A stretch of 64,000 nt of DNA from Chaetoderma sp. LZ-2023a (lineage: Eukaryota > Mollusca > Caudofoveata > Chaetodermatida > Chaetodermatidae). A program made the translations under genes and the position numbers. The stretch spans positions 86,251,129 to 86,315,128 of the forward strand of contig CM067369.1 in assembly GCA_034401795.1 (NCBI GenBank). Reading direction: 5' to 3'. Every line of letters starts with the position of its first letter. Within the stretch, counting starts at the first letter, position 1. The notes under the pieces are model-generated. The model was not told the DNA's origin. It saw only the letters and a program-made list of their open reading frames with translations, and searched no databases. This document shows positions 43,046 through 55,490 of the stretch, piece after piece.

Positions 43046-43496
43046 GTTAGTAACCAGTCTTAGTTCAGTCTTAGCTGCATCGTTAACTGCTTACTGGTCA
43101 TGCCTGTCAAAACCCGGCCTGTGAAGAGTTGCCATAATTTGTAGGCCGGGAAGACTGATTGAATTCATCTAATCTAAAGAATTCTTGCTTTTGATGATGT
43201 CAGGCAACTGTTGTTAAAACCTTAAACCAATAGGGTACCTTCATCTCATTTTCAAGATATTCATATATAGGAAATCTGTTGAATATTTTGAACTAATTTT
43301 ACTAAACGGTAGCACGGCCTTAAATATATTGATGATGGCTTTCGGGAGTTAGAACTCAAGTATTTCTGTTCATCATAATGATGGACTTATTGGGCAAGAG
43401 TGCGTGTGTGTGTACACATATGCGTGGGTGTGTATAGACATAGTTTAGTTGTGATAAATATGTTTAATTAAATTGTAATACTTGCTCTTATTTTAG

Positions 43497-43655
43497 TTGG
43501 CTCAAGTGGATGAATCCTCACTGCTCATGCATTTCCAGGGCTGCATTGAAGCCATTTTGAAGTATATCAGTGACTTGACAGGCCATACGCAAGACAAGAC
43601 ACTAACAGCATATTGGAAACAAGTACAGCATAAATGCTATGACTGTCTAGATAAG
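43497..43655 (+). CDS. HEATR1: HEATR1 exon w12
   Basis: 53 codons (584-636), phase 0 at both ends, acceptor TCTTATTTTAG, donor GTGAGG. It encodes LAQVDESSLLMHFQGCIE, AILKYISDLTGHT and YWKQVQHKCYDCLDK. The upstream intron (451 nt) is the shortest in the window and carries no recognised element. Confidence 0.9.
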
Positions 43656-43707
43656 GTGAGGATTTTGTAATGCGCTTGCGGGTCTTAGTATTTGATCACT
43701 TTGTTAT

Positions 43708-44052
43708 AATCCTACTTTTAGCTATGCCCCGCCTATTCTTATCTGAATTCACCCACACATTGTGAGTTTTGGGATCGTTTGTACTCTGATCTCGCTGAAT
43801 CTCAATTTCCGGAAAACTACACAGGTAAGCTGTTGAATATTTTGAAACTAACTTGACTGCGTCAAAATATTCAACAGAATGGTTATTATATAGAAAAGAC
43901 ATACAATTCGTACAGCTTGACGCACTATTAAGAGTTTATAAATGAACTTAATTTACGTCATTCATCATGTAATTGATTATGACATCAGTTTACATGTGAC
44001 GTAGTTGATCATGATGTCATATGATTAATCGATAAACTGGACTCCTCCATTG
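43708..44052 (+). mobile_element. CCCGCCC-type MITE, short palindrome
   Basis: CTACTTTTAGCTATGCCCCG to GGACTCCTCCATTG. The central arms are reduced to ATTTTGAAACTAACTTGACT and GTCAAAATATTCAACAG. Confidence 0.8.
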
Positions 44053-44865
44053 TCCTCTTATGCCGTCAATAGAGGATACATGGCATTTTGTAAGTATCTG
44101 AAAACTATTTTTAGCTCAATAACTAGAATGCATACATTAATCCACTTTTGTGCATGAATAGTTCCCACTCTTGCATCCAGAACTAAGATAATATGTCCAT
44201 ATTAGATAAAGTTCTCTTCCCTTTTTTCGTTGAATAACTTTAAAATGCCTGTTAGGATAACTGATGTATAGGAATAGACTGGACATCCGCACACCTTCAC
44301 TATAGGGTGAGTTGTCCCGACCACTGTTTAAGTGAGTTCAGTGAAATGCAACTGCGCATGTTCGAATGACTGATGCAGATGATCAGGTGCATATATATAT
44401 AGCCTCAAAAAGGGCTATATTTTCTTTTGGAAATTGGAAAAGAAATTGAACAGAAGCGAATTTATATTTTATTTTTATCAGAAATAAAAATAACAAAAGC
44501 ATACTATTTTGGAGGCCCTAATAAAGTACTCAACTGAAATTCCACCTTTAAGTTGGTCATAACTACTGTACTCTGTCTGTTTAACTCTGTCAGTCACCAA
44601 CGCTTATAGATAATCTTGACCTTTGAACTTCTAACACCAACAAGAAGAAGGGCCTTCAGGATTCAAAAGGCAATTTCCTATCCAAGTTTGTGAAAGATCA
44701 CTTATTGGTGAGCTATCATACCAGACAGATGCACAGACACACAGGCAGACAGATACAAACACCAACACGTGCACATGCACACAGGCAGGGCATGATTAAT
44801 AATATGTAGATTAAATTATGTTAGAAACTGAATAATTCATTTTACGGAAATATTAAAACCTTCAG
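44053..44865. other. intron sequence with a GACA/CACA simple tract
   Basis: Contains ATATATATATA near 44392 and an ACAGACACACAGGCAGACAG tract near 44733. No gene. Confidence 0.5.
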
Positions 44866-45009
44866 GTTGTGGACCTGCTACCTATTCATGTATTCTTTGA
44901 AGTTATTTATGGCCTGCTGGGGCATGAATTGCTGCTTGTACAACGCAAAGCCATCGAACTTCTCAGTAGCAAATTACAGCATCGCAAAGATGAACCGACG
45001 GAAGAGGAG
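44866..45009 (+). CDS. HEATR1: HEATR1 exon w13
   Basis: 48 codons (637-684), phase 0 at both ends, acceptor AACCTTCAG, donor GTATGT. It encodes VVDLLPIHVFFEVIYGLL, then LLLVQRKAIELLSSKLQ and the acidic end DEPTEEE. The LLP...F..V..GLL....VRRKA.ELL pattern fits the HEATR1 HEAT repeat here. Confidence 0.92.
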
Positions 45010-45179
45010 GTATGTACAAAGGTGATTCTATTCAATAAATATATGCTTTCATATTAGATCTTTATTTAAGTGCAGCTTTCGGTATCTTTCAGTTCCTTTA
45101 TCCTAGAATATTTTATGATGCAGTAAAGCCTGTTTTAGCTCATTCTGTACCAGAGACTTTCTATTGACATCGTAAATAA

Positions 45180-45340
45180 TGACTGTTTAGCTATTTTGGA
45201 AAATGAATAGTAGACTATTTTTTTTAATATACCACAGCAATAATTGACTCACCTATTGAGCCAGGCATTCCAGTGTTAAACCTTCCGGTACAATTTCCAG
45301 GAATAATTGAGCAACTGTCAAAAATCTGTTTATTGATCTG
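45180..45340 (+). mobile_element. TTAACCCTTTA family remnant
   Basis: CTCACCTATTGAGCCAGGCA then TCCAGTGTTAAA core only. Confidence 0.5.
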
Positions 45341-45520
45341 GTCACTAAATTTAATTAAAATATAATTTTTCATGTATGAAAGTTGGTTGTTGGCTGCATT
45401 ATGTATGTGGTCGCTCTATAAAGGTCTTTCTCTTTGATCATGGGAAATTAGTGGTGATCGTTTATAGAAATGTGGGTGCCTACTGAATGTGGTCACGCGA
45501 CCAGTTTTGATTGTGATTTT

Positions 45521-46866
45521 TAGCCCATCTGGCCCGATGGGCCAAGTGAGCTTATGCCATGGTATCTGTCCATCGTCCATCTGTCCATCATCCATCCGTC
45601 CATCAAATCCTATCTCCTCGTTATGTTTTGACATATTTCAACTAAATTTGGCTGGAAGGATCATATGGTGGTAATCTCCAGAGCTTCTATTCAGAATTTT
45701 GATTGGTCAATTTTTCTGGCAGCCATCTTGGATCTTCCGAAAATTTTGTCGGACTTGAGCGAAACTTGGGAGGACTAAGTCTATGCTGGTAGGCTTCAAC
45801 ACTTCTAACGAGAATTTTGATTGGTCTATATTTCTGGCAGCCATCTTGGATTAAATCAGTTAAAAACTTGCTCCTCATTAACCACTAGACCGATTTTAAG
45901 CAAACTTGGTTGGCAAGACACTAGTGTGATATGCTTCAGAACTTGTATACAGAATTTTGATTGGTCTTTTGTCAGCGGCCATCTTTAATTTTCTGAAAAA
46001 TAGCGGGAAATCATTTAATACACTAGTACTCCTCATTAACTGCTTGGGCAATTTCAATCAGACTTGGCTGAAAGGATACTATGGTGGTAGGTTTCAGCAC
46101 ATGCATACAGAATTTTCATTGCTCAATTCTTCCGGTGGCCATCTTGGACTTTCTGAAGATTTTTGGAAACCAGTTAAAACCCTATTCCTCATTACCTGCT
46201 TAGCCGATTTCAAGTAAACTGGGCTGGAAGGACCCTGGAGTGGTATGCTTCTGAACTTGTATACAGAATTGTGGTTGGTCACTTTTTCTGGCGGCCATCT
46301 TGGATTTGTCAAAATTTTGGGAAATCAATTAACGGCTACTCCTCATTAACCGCTTGGCCAATTTAAACCAAACTCGGCTGGAAGGACCCTAGGCTGGTGC
46401 GCTTCAGAATTGGTATACAAAATTGGACTGCGTAATTTTTTTTTTTTGGTATCTATCTTAGATTTTCCGAAAAATGGCATGAAATTGTTTATAACGCTAC
46501 TCCTCATTAACTGCTTGTTCGTGTGAATGTCTTGTTCTCTAAACTGACATTTTACGAATTGCTGTACGGAGCAGGCTGAAACTCATTAAATTTAATTTCA
46601 TCGATACCTAAGGGTGATTAAAGTTTGTTCAAGAGAATTTGTTCCTTGATAAAACATGGTTGCCATGGACCAATCAAAATCTAACATTCAATCTGATTGT
46701 GTGGTCAGTGTCCATCATTAATTTCCCACTAAATATCATTTCTACAGAATTCCAATTTTGGATTTTATGCCTTCTTACTGCAGAATTTAAAGTATTATAT
46801 CTGTTCTAATGCTTTAAATCAAATGTTAATGGCCCAGGTGAGCGTTAAGGCCCTTGGGCCTCTTGT
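45521..46866 (+). mobile_element. AGCTCACC stem-loop element, short-unit core
   Basis: Begins TAGCCCATCTGGCCCGATGG then GCCAAGTGAGCTTATGCC, a variant of the family stem-loop. The core differs from the other copies. Its units are about 155 nt, each with a word like TTTCAATCAGACTTGGCTG (near 45627, 45893, 46049, 46205, 46362) plus GCCATCTTGGAT. The end is GGCCCAGGTGAGCGTTAAGG then CCCTTGGGCCTCTTG. No coding. Confidence 0.85.
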
Positions 46867-46951
46867 AATTTTATGTCTAGTTAAAGAGGTTCTCTTTGCC
46901 ATATATTTGTGCAAATATTTATCATTGCCCAAAATTGTTTTCACTTTTCAG

Positions 46952-47176
46952 CTTCCAACGCTGCTATCAATCGTTCACCAGCTAATTAGTATTGTCAGAC
47001 ATGTGACGTCAAATCAAAGCACTGAAGCATCTGAACATACGGTTAAGAGTTTAGATACCTCGGGTAGTCCAGTGACCACAGCAGATGATGTCATAGTTAA
47101 TGGTCAGACAGCGCTGTTCTCTCTCAAGTTACTCTGCAGACAGATCGGACGTCGAAATCCAGACACGTTTATCGAT
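46952..47176 (+). CDS. HEATR1: HEATR1 exon w14
   Basis: 75 codons (685-759), phase 0 at both ends, acceptor CACTTTTCAG, donor GTAAGA. It encodes LPTLLSIVHQLISIVRHV, a Ser/Thr-rich linker that is probably variable (TSNQSTEASEHTVKSLD), then GQTALFSLKLLCRQIGRR. The Q.ALFSLKLLC block is the HEATR1 helix pair. Confidence 0.9.
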
Positions 47177-48310
47177 GTAAGAATTACTGAATGGTTATTT
47201 ATCTATCTTCTGCCTTCATCAGAATAGTTCTAGTAACTTAATTAAAGAACTAGTGTTCCTGTTCAAACTTCTTAGCCAATTTTAAACTGTAGGTTTCCGA
47301 TCTTGTTAAGTTTTAGAAATCCTTTTCTAAATCTGGACACAATATACATCTCTAAGTACTGCTGTTGAAAGAATAAGTGAGTCCGCTTGAACATCTTCAC
47401 AATGAAGAAGAATGCTTTTGGAGACATCAGCAGAGGTTATCATCTATGAACAAGAGAGACAGGAAAAGTCAAGATGATAGACAATCAGCAGAAGAAACAT
47501 ATACATACATCTGATGATGAATCAAGAAGATTGAAGACAAAGAACCCATGATCTAGCTATAGCAAGAGAGGGCATGATATTCTGAGAGGTGACCACATTG
47601 CTAGATGAAAACGACCATACGCCAATCATCCTATCAGTGAAAGGTCATCGGTGCAAGTCTGCATCCAAATAATAAGGCAGCAAAGTATTACTACATGTAG
47701 CTCGTATTATATAAAGGCAAAAACATGATTGTAAACAAATTAAAAGATCCGTTGACAGAGTATGACGTCAGGAAAATTTCCAAGATACTCACAGATGCTC
47801 CTCTTATCGTATGACACTATTCTTAGGGGATGGAGAAGCCTATCTGGAATGTGAACCTCCTACAACTTCAAGGAAATACCTCTAATGCGTGGAATATAAA
47901 GAAAACAAAACCAACTGATATGGGCACTGTTGAGCAAAGACAGCTGAAGAAGACATGCTTTCAGAATGTCAGGGAGGCACAGGGCTCCATACTCTAGAAT
48001 ACTCTGCAGAAATGTCCAACACATGAGCTCACAAAGAGTGCAATTTCGGCACAGAAGAAAGATTCTGCTCTAGATTTGAAACTATAGATGCTCAAAAAGG
48101 GCAATTTGCACATTTCAGATCTTTGACCCTTGGTTTGTGCCCAAATGAGAGATGTCCCTGCTAGAAATGTATCGTGTGAAAGGTTCTGTTAGGAGTGCTG
48201 CGTTATAAATCAACGATTACTGGTTTTCGTCATTGTTGAATTTAATTTTTAGGCTGATGTCTACATGGTGAATAATCGTTGTCTGTTTTTGAATTTTGAC
48301 CTGTAATTAG
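47177..48310. other. 1.1-kb intron, purine-rich, unidentified
   Basis: 47400-48000 is rich in GAAGA and AGACA words and unlike its AT-rich neighbours. It has no long open frame, inverted ends or known motif. It could be a worn retroelement; I cannot classify it. Confidence 0.4.
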
Positions 48311-48489
48311 ATGCTGAAGATAGCAATCGAAGTCGTGAGGACTCGATCAGATAGTCCGCAGTTGTGTGCATGTGGTTTCCTGTGTATAGCGGAGATGTGT
48401 AACAGCCTGAGTGTCCATGTGATTGCACACCTGTCAGTGTTTATGCCTCTTCTAATACAGATGCTGGACAGCAGAGAGAAATTGTACAG
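48311..48489 (+). CDS. HEATR1: HEATR1 exon w15
   Basis: 179 nt (residues 760-819), phase 0 in, phase 2 out. Acceptor TGTAATTAG, donor GTAAAT. It encodes MLKIAIEVVRTRSDSPQ, ACGFLCIAEMCNSLSVHV and LSVFMPLLIQMLDSRE. SA.LC.AE....L..H.IP.L..FMP is the HEATR1 pattern. The acceptor lacks a long pyrimidine tract. Confidence 0.9.
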
Positions 48490-48797
48490 GTAAATTGACC
48501 GCCCTAGATATATTATGGCAGTTTTTCATTAACCCCTTTCAGCTGACATTACACAGTATAGCGTTACCAAGTATGAAACAAGTAGCATCATTTAATGGTA
48601 TGGCGAATCTCATCAAATCCTGTGATCATTAAACTATTTCAATCATAAATTCAGATTGAAAGTAATATCGTTTTCTAATTGGTGGTTTTCCAATTGAATG
48701 AAGCATAGGTGGCTATATTATGCATGTCAGAAATAGAAGCACATTAGTCGATCATTGTCTGTCCTATGTTTTTGTGAATGTCCTCATGCAATAAGCT

Positions 48798-49008
48798 GCT
48801 TAACTCTTAGCACTCTGATGTCAATATTCTATATTTTACTGCATCAATATCCAAGAAGCTGGTGTACATTTTTAAACAATTTTGCTGGAAGATGTTGCTG
48901 TCTACGACGGCACCATCTCCCACCAAATTTGTTGAAAAATGTACACTAGTTCATCTTTTAATTTAATTTGAGAATTTAAAATTTTGACACCAGAGTGGTA
49001 AGGGTTAA
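48798..49008 (+). mobile_element. CAGAGTGGTAAG family copy, best preserved
   Basis: TTAACTCTTAGCACTCTGAT to ACACCAGAGTGGTAAGGGTT, with inverted inner arms GGTGTACATTTTTAAACAAT and GTTGAAAAATGTACACTAG. Confidence 0.8.
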
Positions 49009-49090
49009 TAGTATGGGCCCATTTCTAGTTATCTCCCACCTATTTCCAGCTAAGCTCTGCCAACTTTTTATGTGTATGGAAATCAATTTT

Positions 49091-51540
49091 TAGCTCACCT
49101 GGCCTGAAAGCCCAAGTGAGCTTATGCCGTGGCGACTGTCCGTCGTCAATCCATCATCCATCCGTCAACTTTTCCATTAAACGACTTCTCAAGAACCACT
49201 GGGCCGATTTCAATTATATTTGGCAGGAAACTTCCTTACGGCATAAGGATCCAACTTTGTTCAAAGGAAGCCGATCGGCCAATTTGGCCGGTGGCCATCT
49301 TGGATTTCGACCGATTTGAGGAAACGTCTTTAAAAATCTTCTCCAAAATCGCTTAGAGGATCGATGTAAGCTTCATGAAATGTGATCTAGGGCAAGAGCT
49401 GAACCAAATTTGTTCAAGGGAACTTGATTGGTCAAATGGTTTGGTGACCATCTTGGATGACCTAGTTTTCCCGAAGACGACGACTTCTCCAGAACTGCTT
49501 AAGGGATCGGGCCGAAATTTGGGAGATATGATTAGGGACCAAGGGCCATTAATGTTTGTTCAAGGGATGTTGATCCGGCAAAAAACATGGTCGCTGTGGT
49601 CCAATCAAAATGTAGCGTGTTTGGTGGCCATATTGGATTTTTTTATTTGATAGATTTTGAGGCCGAAATTGGTTCTGTGTATGTTTCTGGGTATTCTGAG
49701 CTCAAATTTGCCATTTTCGAAACTGTCGAATAAACGGTTTGGTGGCCATCTTGGATTATTTTCTCGGCAAAGGCGCCCATACTAAAGCAATGGGATATTT
49801 AAAGTGTCTTCTTCAGGAGAAATTCTAGGCAATTCGAATTAAATTTGGTAGGAAGCATCCTTAGGTCATAGTGATCCAAGTTTGTTCAAATTAAGCCGAT
49901 CAGCCAATTTGGCCAGTGGCCATCTTGGATTTCAGCTGATTTTAGGAAACATCTTTAAAAATCTCCGAAACCGCTTGCGGAATCGATTCAAAACTCACGA
50001 AACCTTATCTAGGGATAGACGTAAGCCAAGTTTGCTCAAGAAGAATTGATTGACCAAATGGTTTGGCGGCCATCTTGGATGACCTAGTTTTCCCAAAAAC
50101 GACTTCTCCATAACCGCTGAAGGGATCAGGCCGAAATTTGTGAGATATGATTAGGGACTAAGGGGCATTAAAGTTTGTTGAAGGGAAGTTTATCCATAAA
50201 AAAACCTGGCCGCCGTGGGCTAATCAAAATGTAGCATGTTTGGCGGCCATATTGGATTTTTTTATTTGATGGATTTTGAGGCCAAAATTGGTTCTATATA
50301 TGTTTTCAGGCATTCTGAGCTCAAATTGGTCATTTTCGAAATGGTTGTATAAACGGTTTGGTGGCCGTCTTGGATTATTTTCCCGCCAAAGGCACCAATA
50401 CTAAAGCAATGGGAACTTTAAAATGTCTTCTTCTGGAGAATTACTAGGCCGATTTCAATTATATTTGGCAGGAAGCATCCTTAGGGCATAGGGATCCAAG
50501 TTTGTTCAAATGGAGCTGATCGGCCAATTTGGCCAGCAGCCATCATGGATTTTGGTGGATTTCTAGAAATGTCTAAAAATCTTCGGCCAAACTGTTTGAG
50601 CGATTGATTTAAAACTCATAAAATATCATTTAGGGCACAAGCTGAACCAAGTTTGTTCAAGGGAACTTGATTGGTCCAATGGTTTGGCGGCCATCTTGGT
50701 TGACCTAGTTTTAGCGAAAATGACCTCCAGAACCGCTGAGTGGATTGCGATGAAATTTGGTAGATGTGAATAGGGACTAAGGGCCATTCAAGCTTGTTCA
50801 AGGGAAGTTTATCTGTCAGAAAACATGCCCGCCGTGTGCCAATCAAAATGTAGAATGTTTAGCACCATATTTAATTTTTGTATTTGATGGATTTGGAGGC
50901 TGAAATTGGTTTTATGTGTTTTTGGGTATTCGGATCTCAAATTTGCAATTTTCGAAACTGTGATAAATGGTTTGGTGGCCATCTTAGATTATTTCCCCGC
51001 CAAAAGCCTAAAGCAAAGTGAAATTTAAAATGTCTTCTCGAGAAACACCTGACCAATTTCAATTATATTTAGCATGAACAATCCTTAGGTCATAGAGATT
51101 CAAGTTTGTTCAAAGGAACCCGACCGGCCAATTTGGCCGGTGGCCATCGTGGAATTTGGTTGATTGTTAGAAATGTCTATAAAAATCTTCGCCGAAACTG
51201 GTTGAGCGATTTATTCAAAACTCATAAAATATCATTTAGGGCACAAGCTGAACCAAGTTTGTTCAAGGGAATTTGATTGGCCAAATGGTTGGGCGTTTTT
51301 TTCATGAAAGCGACTTCGTCTGCAGAGCCGCTGAACGGATTAGGCCGAAATTTGGGAGATATGGTACTGATGACTAAGGGCCATTAAAGTTTGTTCAAGA
51401 GAAATTGATACATAAAGAAACATGGCCTCTGTTTTCGTGTTACAAGTCTGCTCAACTCATTATAGAGTTCTACTTATTGTTAATCACCATTCTAGTTGAA
51501 ATGCCTATGGTCCAGGTGAGCGATACAGGCCCCTTGGGCT
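49091..51540 (+). mobile_element. AGCTCACC stem-loop element, four core units
   Basis: The stem-loop TAGCTCACCTGGCCTGAAAG then CCCAAGTGAGCTTATGCC opens the element. Four core units are recognised by TTTCAATTATATTTGGCAGG-like words near 49208, 49835, 50455 and 51058 (spacings about 627, 620 and 603). CGGCCATCTTGGAT-type words recur inside. The end is GTCCAGGTGAGCGATACAGG then CCCCTTGGGCT. It is the longest copy in the window, with no coding, and sense to HEATR1. Confidence 0.88.
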
Positions 51541-51544
51541 GAAA

Positions 51545-52735
51545 ATGTTTTTATCATGTCCAACTGTATGTCAGTCTGTCCATCCATACATACATTCCAA
51601 AATTCTTGTTGCTGCAACTCCTATAGTTTGCAAGCAAATTTGATGAAACTGGATGGGATAAGTATAAAAGTGTGCTTAGTTTTTCTATCAGTCATGTGTG
51701 ACTGATTTGTTTGCGGTGTGAGGGGGTGGGCAAGTGCAAAAAACATGTACGTTTGCTATGCACATCTTGCAAATCTTGTCAGTACAACTCCTACAATTTA
51801 GAGAGAATTGGATGAAACTTGACAGTATGATTGTACACCCAAGCGATGTGCCTAATGCTACAAAGTTTTTGCATCAGTCATACATGTCTGATTTGGGAGG
51901 CCAAAAAAGCATGGAATTTCTGGCAAAAAGGCATGGTATTTCGGGGCAAAAACGCATGGAATTTCGTGGCAAAAAAGCACAGAATTTCGGTACATTTATT
52001 CAACAAACCGACGCTTCATCTACTCCCACATTTTGAAATAGAATTGGATGAAACATCACAGGATTATTCTAAAGCCCATAATGATGTGCTTAGCGATAAA
52101 GCTTTTTGCATCGGTCATGCATCACTTATTTTTGGGTGTGTTTGTTGGGGTTGGCAAAAACCACGGTGTTTTGGTACATTACATCCTGAGAAACTTGTCG
52201 CTATAACTCCAACAGTTTGCGAAAGAATTAGATGAAGCTCGCCAGGGTGATTGCACACCACCCAAAGATGTGCATATGGTTAAACAGATTTACCATCCAT
52301 TCATGACTGATTTGTTAAAATGTGTGAAAACACCCCATGGAATTTCAATTTATACATCCCCAAAATCATGCCGCTGTAACTCCTACAGCTTGAGAGAGGG
52401 AGAGAGAGTTGGATGAAACTTGAAAGGATGATAGTACACCACCAAAGGATGTGCCTAATATTTAAGGCTTTAGCATCGTTCATGTATACCTGATTTGGGG
52501 TTGGGCATAAATCATGAAACTTTTGTATGTACATCCAACAAATCTTGTCGCTACCACTCTTGCAGTTTGAGAGAGAATTAGATGAAAATGACAGGATGAT
52601 TGTACATGTGCCTGATGTTAAAGGTTTTTGTACCAGTCATTCATTACAGATTTTGGCAAATACTCATACTGGGATGTCCTCATGTTGGGGCATGTGTATA
52701 TGTTAGTATCCAGCTGACTTTCTCCTATTTACACA
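51545..52735 (+). repeat. about 175-bp tandem units, six copies
   Basis: Units are marked by TGTCGCTATAACTCC-type words followed by TTTGAGAGAGAATTGGATGA, near 51605, 51780, 52020, 52195, 52370 and 52545. One unit has an inner array of four GGCAAAAAGGCATGG-like repeats (51905-51990). It follows directly after the stem-loop element's end, so it may be part of it or a second element. Confidence 0.75.
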
Positions 52736-52770
52736 TAATGTGAACCATCCATTCTCTGACCAGACTCCAC

Positions 52771-53124
52771 AATAGACCTTTCTAGTTTTAGCTATGCCCT
52801 GCCCATCCATAATTAATCTCCACCGGCACCTCGCTCATGTTGGGATCAATCAATCCCCGAACTCTCTGACTATCAATTTCTAGAAAACTATACAGGTAAG
52901 CTGTTAGATATTTTGAAAGTAATTTGTCAAATTAGTTTCAAAATATTCAACGGAATGTTTATTAAATAGTAGACATACAATTCGTACAACGTGTCGGACT
53001 ATTGATCATTTAAGATGGACTAAATTGAGTCATTCATGCTGTAATTGATTATGATGTCATCATACGCGTCACGTAGTTGTTTATGACGTCCTATGATGGA
53101 TGGATAAATTGGAAAGGTACATTA
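52771..53124 (+). mobile_element. CCCGCCC-type MITE
   Basis: AATAGACCTTTCTAGTTTTA to TTGGAAAGGTACATT, with the central palindrome nearly deleted (AAAGTAATTTGTCAAATTAG). Confidence 0.8.
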
Positions 53125-53232
53125 GTTTGGCTGTTCATGGAGAGGGAGAGTCACATGGTGTATGAATAATTAATTAATAATTACATTAGCATAATACCAA
53201 TAATTACTAATACTAGCACTGTTGTGTTTCAG

Positions 53233-53332
53233 ACAGGAGTTGTTGCTGCAGAGTGTTGTAACGGCTGCTCACAAAGTTGTAGAGAACCTGTCTCACTTCA
53301 TCAGTCCATTTCTTCTTGAGTTGCTAATGCGG
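53233..53332 (+). CDS. HEATR1: HEATR1 exon w16
   Basis: 100 nt (residues 819-852), phase 2 in, phase 0 out. Acceptor GTGTTTCAG, donor GTAATG. It encodes QELLLQSVVTAAHKVVE, then NLSHFISPFLLELLMR. The V.NL.HFISP.L block aligns with HEATR1 VETLPHFISPYL. Confidence 0.92.
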
Positions 53333-53559
53333 GTAATGAGTTATATCACATAGTTAAATAATTGATAATATATCAGGCCTCATAACATTTCTTGAAAGGG
53401 CTTAAGCTGCTCAAATTCAAAATTTGCTTTCCGTAGCCCTTTAAAGTGCTTAGTTTTAGCAAATTGATGTGAAAATGCTTAATTTTGAAAATATCTGCGA
53501 ATCCGTATATATTTTCGTATTTTTATTTCTGGTACTTTAAAATTATATGATGTCATAGA

Positions 53560-53705
53560 TAATGTCCATTTGACTCCTTAAGAAAAGACTATTTTTGAAA
53601 AAATTTGAATTTGAATGAGTCTTGGTCTGAAGATTGACATTTCTCAAGTCTACTGTAGAAGCCATTTTAGTCAGCTTGCCCATGAAAGTCTTAAATTAAA
53701 GTACT
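53560..53705 (+). mobile_element. TTAACCCTTTA family remnant
   Basis: GAAAAGACTATTTTTGAAAA and CTTGGTCTGAAGATTGACAT, with core and ends lost. Confidence 0.5.
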
Positions 53706-53868
53706 GTTTATTTTATGTTTGAAGTCCAGCTTCATAGCTCATTGCAGTCGTAAAGTTGAGCTTCATGGTTGCAATCTTTTCTGGTTATAGAATGATGTCA
53801 TCACGTGAATAATATTATGTTGTTGATGGTTTATAGCTCACAGCAGCTCATTCAAACACTGCTATATT

Positions 53869-54074
53869 AACCCTTTAATGGTCAAGCCGGCCCAAACCGG
53901 CGTCTGTAGTGGTCTTGAGGAATGTCCATTTGCAGTACAAGAGAAAACAATTTTTGAAAATTTACCACTGGAATGCAAACATTTTCAAAATTTGTCTTTT
54001 CTTGACCTGCATATGAAGATTCCATAAGAATATTTTTAGATTTTCTTCACCAAATTTGACCATTAAAGGGTTAG
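53869..54074 (+). mobile_element. TTAACCCTTTA family copy
   Basis: TTAACCCTTTAATGGTCAAG start and CCATTAAAGGGTTAG end, a clean pair of terminal repeats. The centre of the palindrome is deleted. Contains GTCTGTAGTGGTCTTGAGGA, a good reference for the left arm. Confidence 0.8.
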
Positions 54075-54281
54075 TGAGATGCAAGAGAAACACTAGTCTT
54101 TGTTAAAGTAGAACGTGGATGTTCCGCTTGGTAACTGTAGTAGACACCAGTTTCTTCTGTAAGTCATTTTGTGGAGTAATCTGAATCCATGTTGTTGACA
54201 ATTCACGAGATGATGTCATACCATGAATTCTATGGCATGTCAAAATCTTAAGTGATAGAATGTGGAAAACTGTCTACTTTT

Positions 54282-55490
54282 TACATCACCTGGCCTGAAA
54301 GGCCAAGTGAGCTTATACCGTGGCAACAGTCCATCGTGTGTCCGTCTGTACATCGTCCATCCATCAACTTTTCCTTTAAACGACCTCAAGAACCACTGGG
54401 TCGATTTCAATTATATTTGACAGGAAGCATCCTTAGGGCATAGGGACCTGAGTTTGTTCAAATGAAGCCGATCGGCCATCTTGGATTTCGGCCGATTTTA
54501 GGAAGCGTCTTTAAAAATTTCTGAAACCGCTGGTGGGATTGATGCAAAACTCATGAAATATGATTTAGGGCAAAAGCTGAACCAAGTTTGTTCAAGGGAG
54601 CATGATTGGTCGAATGGTTCGGCAGCCATCTTCGTTGACATAGTTTTAGCAAAAACCACTTCTCCAGAAGCGCTGTACGAGTTGGGTCGAAATTCGGCAC
54701 ATATGATTAGGGAGTAATGGCCATTAAAGTTTGTTCAAAGGAAATTGAACCATCAAAAAACATGGCCACCATGGGCCAGTCAAAATATAGCGTGTTTGGT
54801 GGCCATATTGGATTTTTTTATTTGATGGATTTTGAGGCCGAAATTGGTTTTATGTGTTTTTGAGTATTCTGATCCCAAATTTGTAATTTTAGAAACGCTC
54901 GGATAAATGGTTTGGCGGCCATCTTGGATCATTTCCTGCCAAAAGCTCCCATGCTAAAACAATGGGAAATTTAAAATGTCTTCTCAATAACTAGTGGGAC
55001 GATTTCAATTATATTTGGCAGGAAGCATCTTTAGGGCTTAGAGATTCAGGTTTGTTCGAACGAAGCTGATCGGCCAACTGGGTCGGTGGTTATCTTGGAT
55101 TTTGACCGACTTTTAGAAATTTCTTTAAAAATCTCCGAAACCGTTTGAGGGATCGATTCAGAACTCATGAAATATCATCTAGGGCATGAGCTGAACCAAA
55201 TTTGTTCACTTGTGAACTTGATTTGCTGAATCATTCAGCGGCCATCTTGGATGACCTAGTTTTTCAGAAAATGACTTCTCCAGAACTGCTGAAGTGATCG
55301 GGCCGAAATTTGTGAGATGATATTGAGGACTAAGGGCCATTAAAGTTTGTTCAAGAGAAGTTGATACACAAAGATGTTGGCCTCTGTTTTCTTGTTGCAA
55401 GTCTGCTCAACTCATTAGAGTTCTACTTATTGTTAATGAACATTCTGGTTAAAATGCCTATCGTCCAGGTGAGCAATACAGGCCCGTTGT
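54282..55490 (+). mobile_element. AGCTCACC stem-loop element, two core units
   Basis: TCACCTGGCCTGAAAGGCCA then AGTGAGCTTATACC opens it. Core units near 54407 and 55005 (spacing about 598). The end is GTCCAGGTGAGCAATACAGG then CCCG. The same design as the copies at 11.6 and 49.1 kb with fewer units. Confidence 0.87.

Noticed and set aside
47177-48310. Possible retroelement or RNA gene in the purine-rich intron
   Set aside because: No inverted ends, open frame, or folded RNA pattern could be supported.
51734-52235. Open frames of 100 and 134 codons
   Set aside because: They span the 175-bp tandem array and its inner short repeat; repeated peptides reflect the repeat only.
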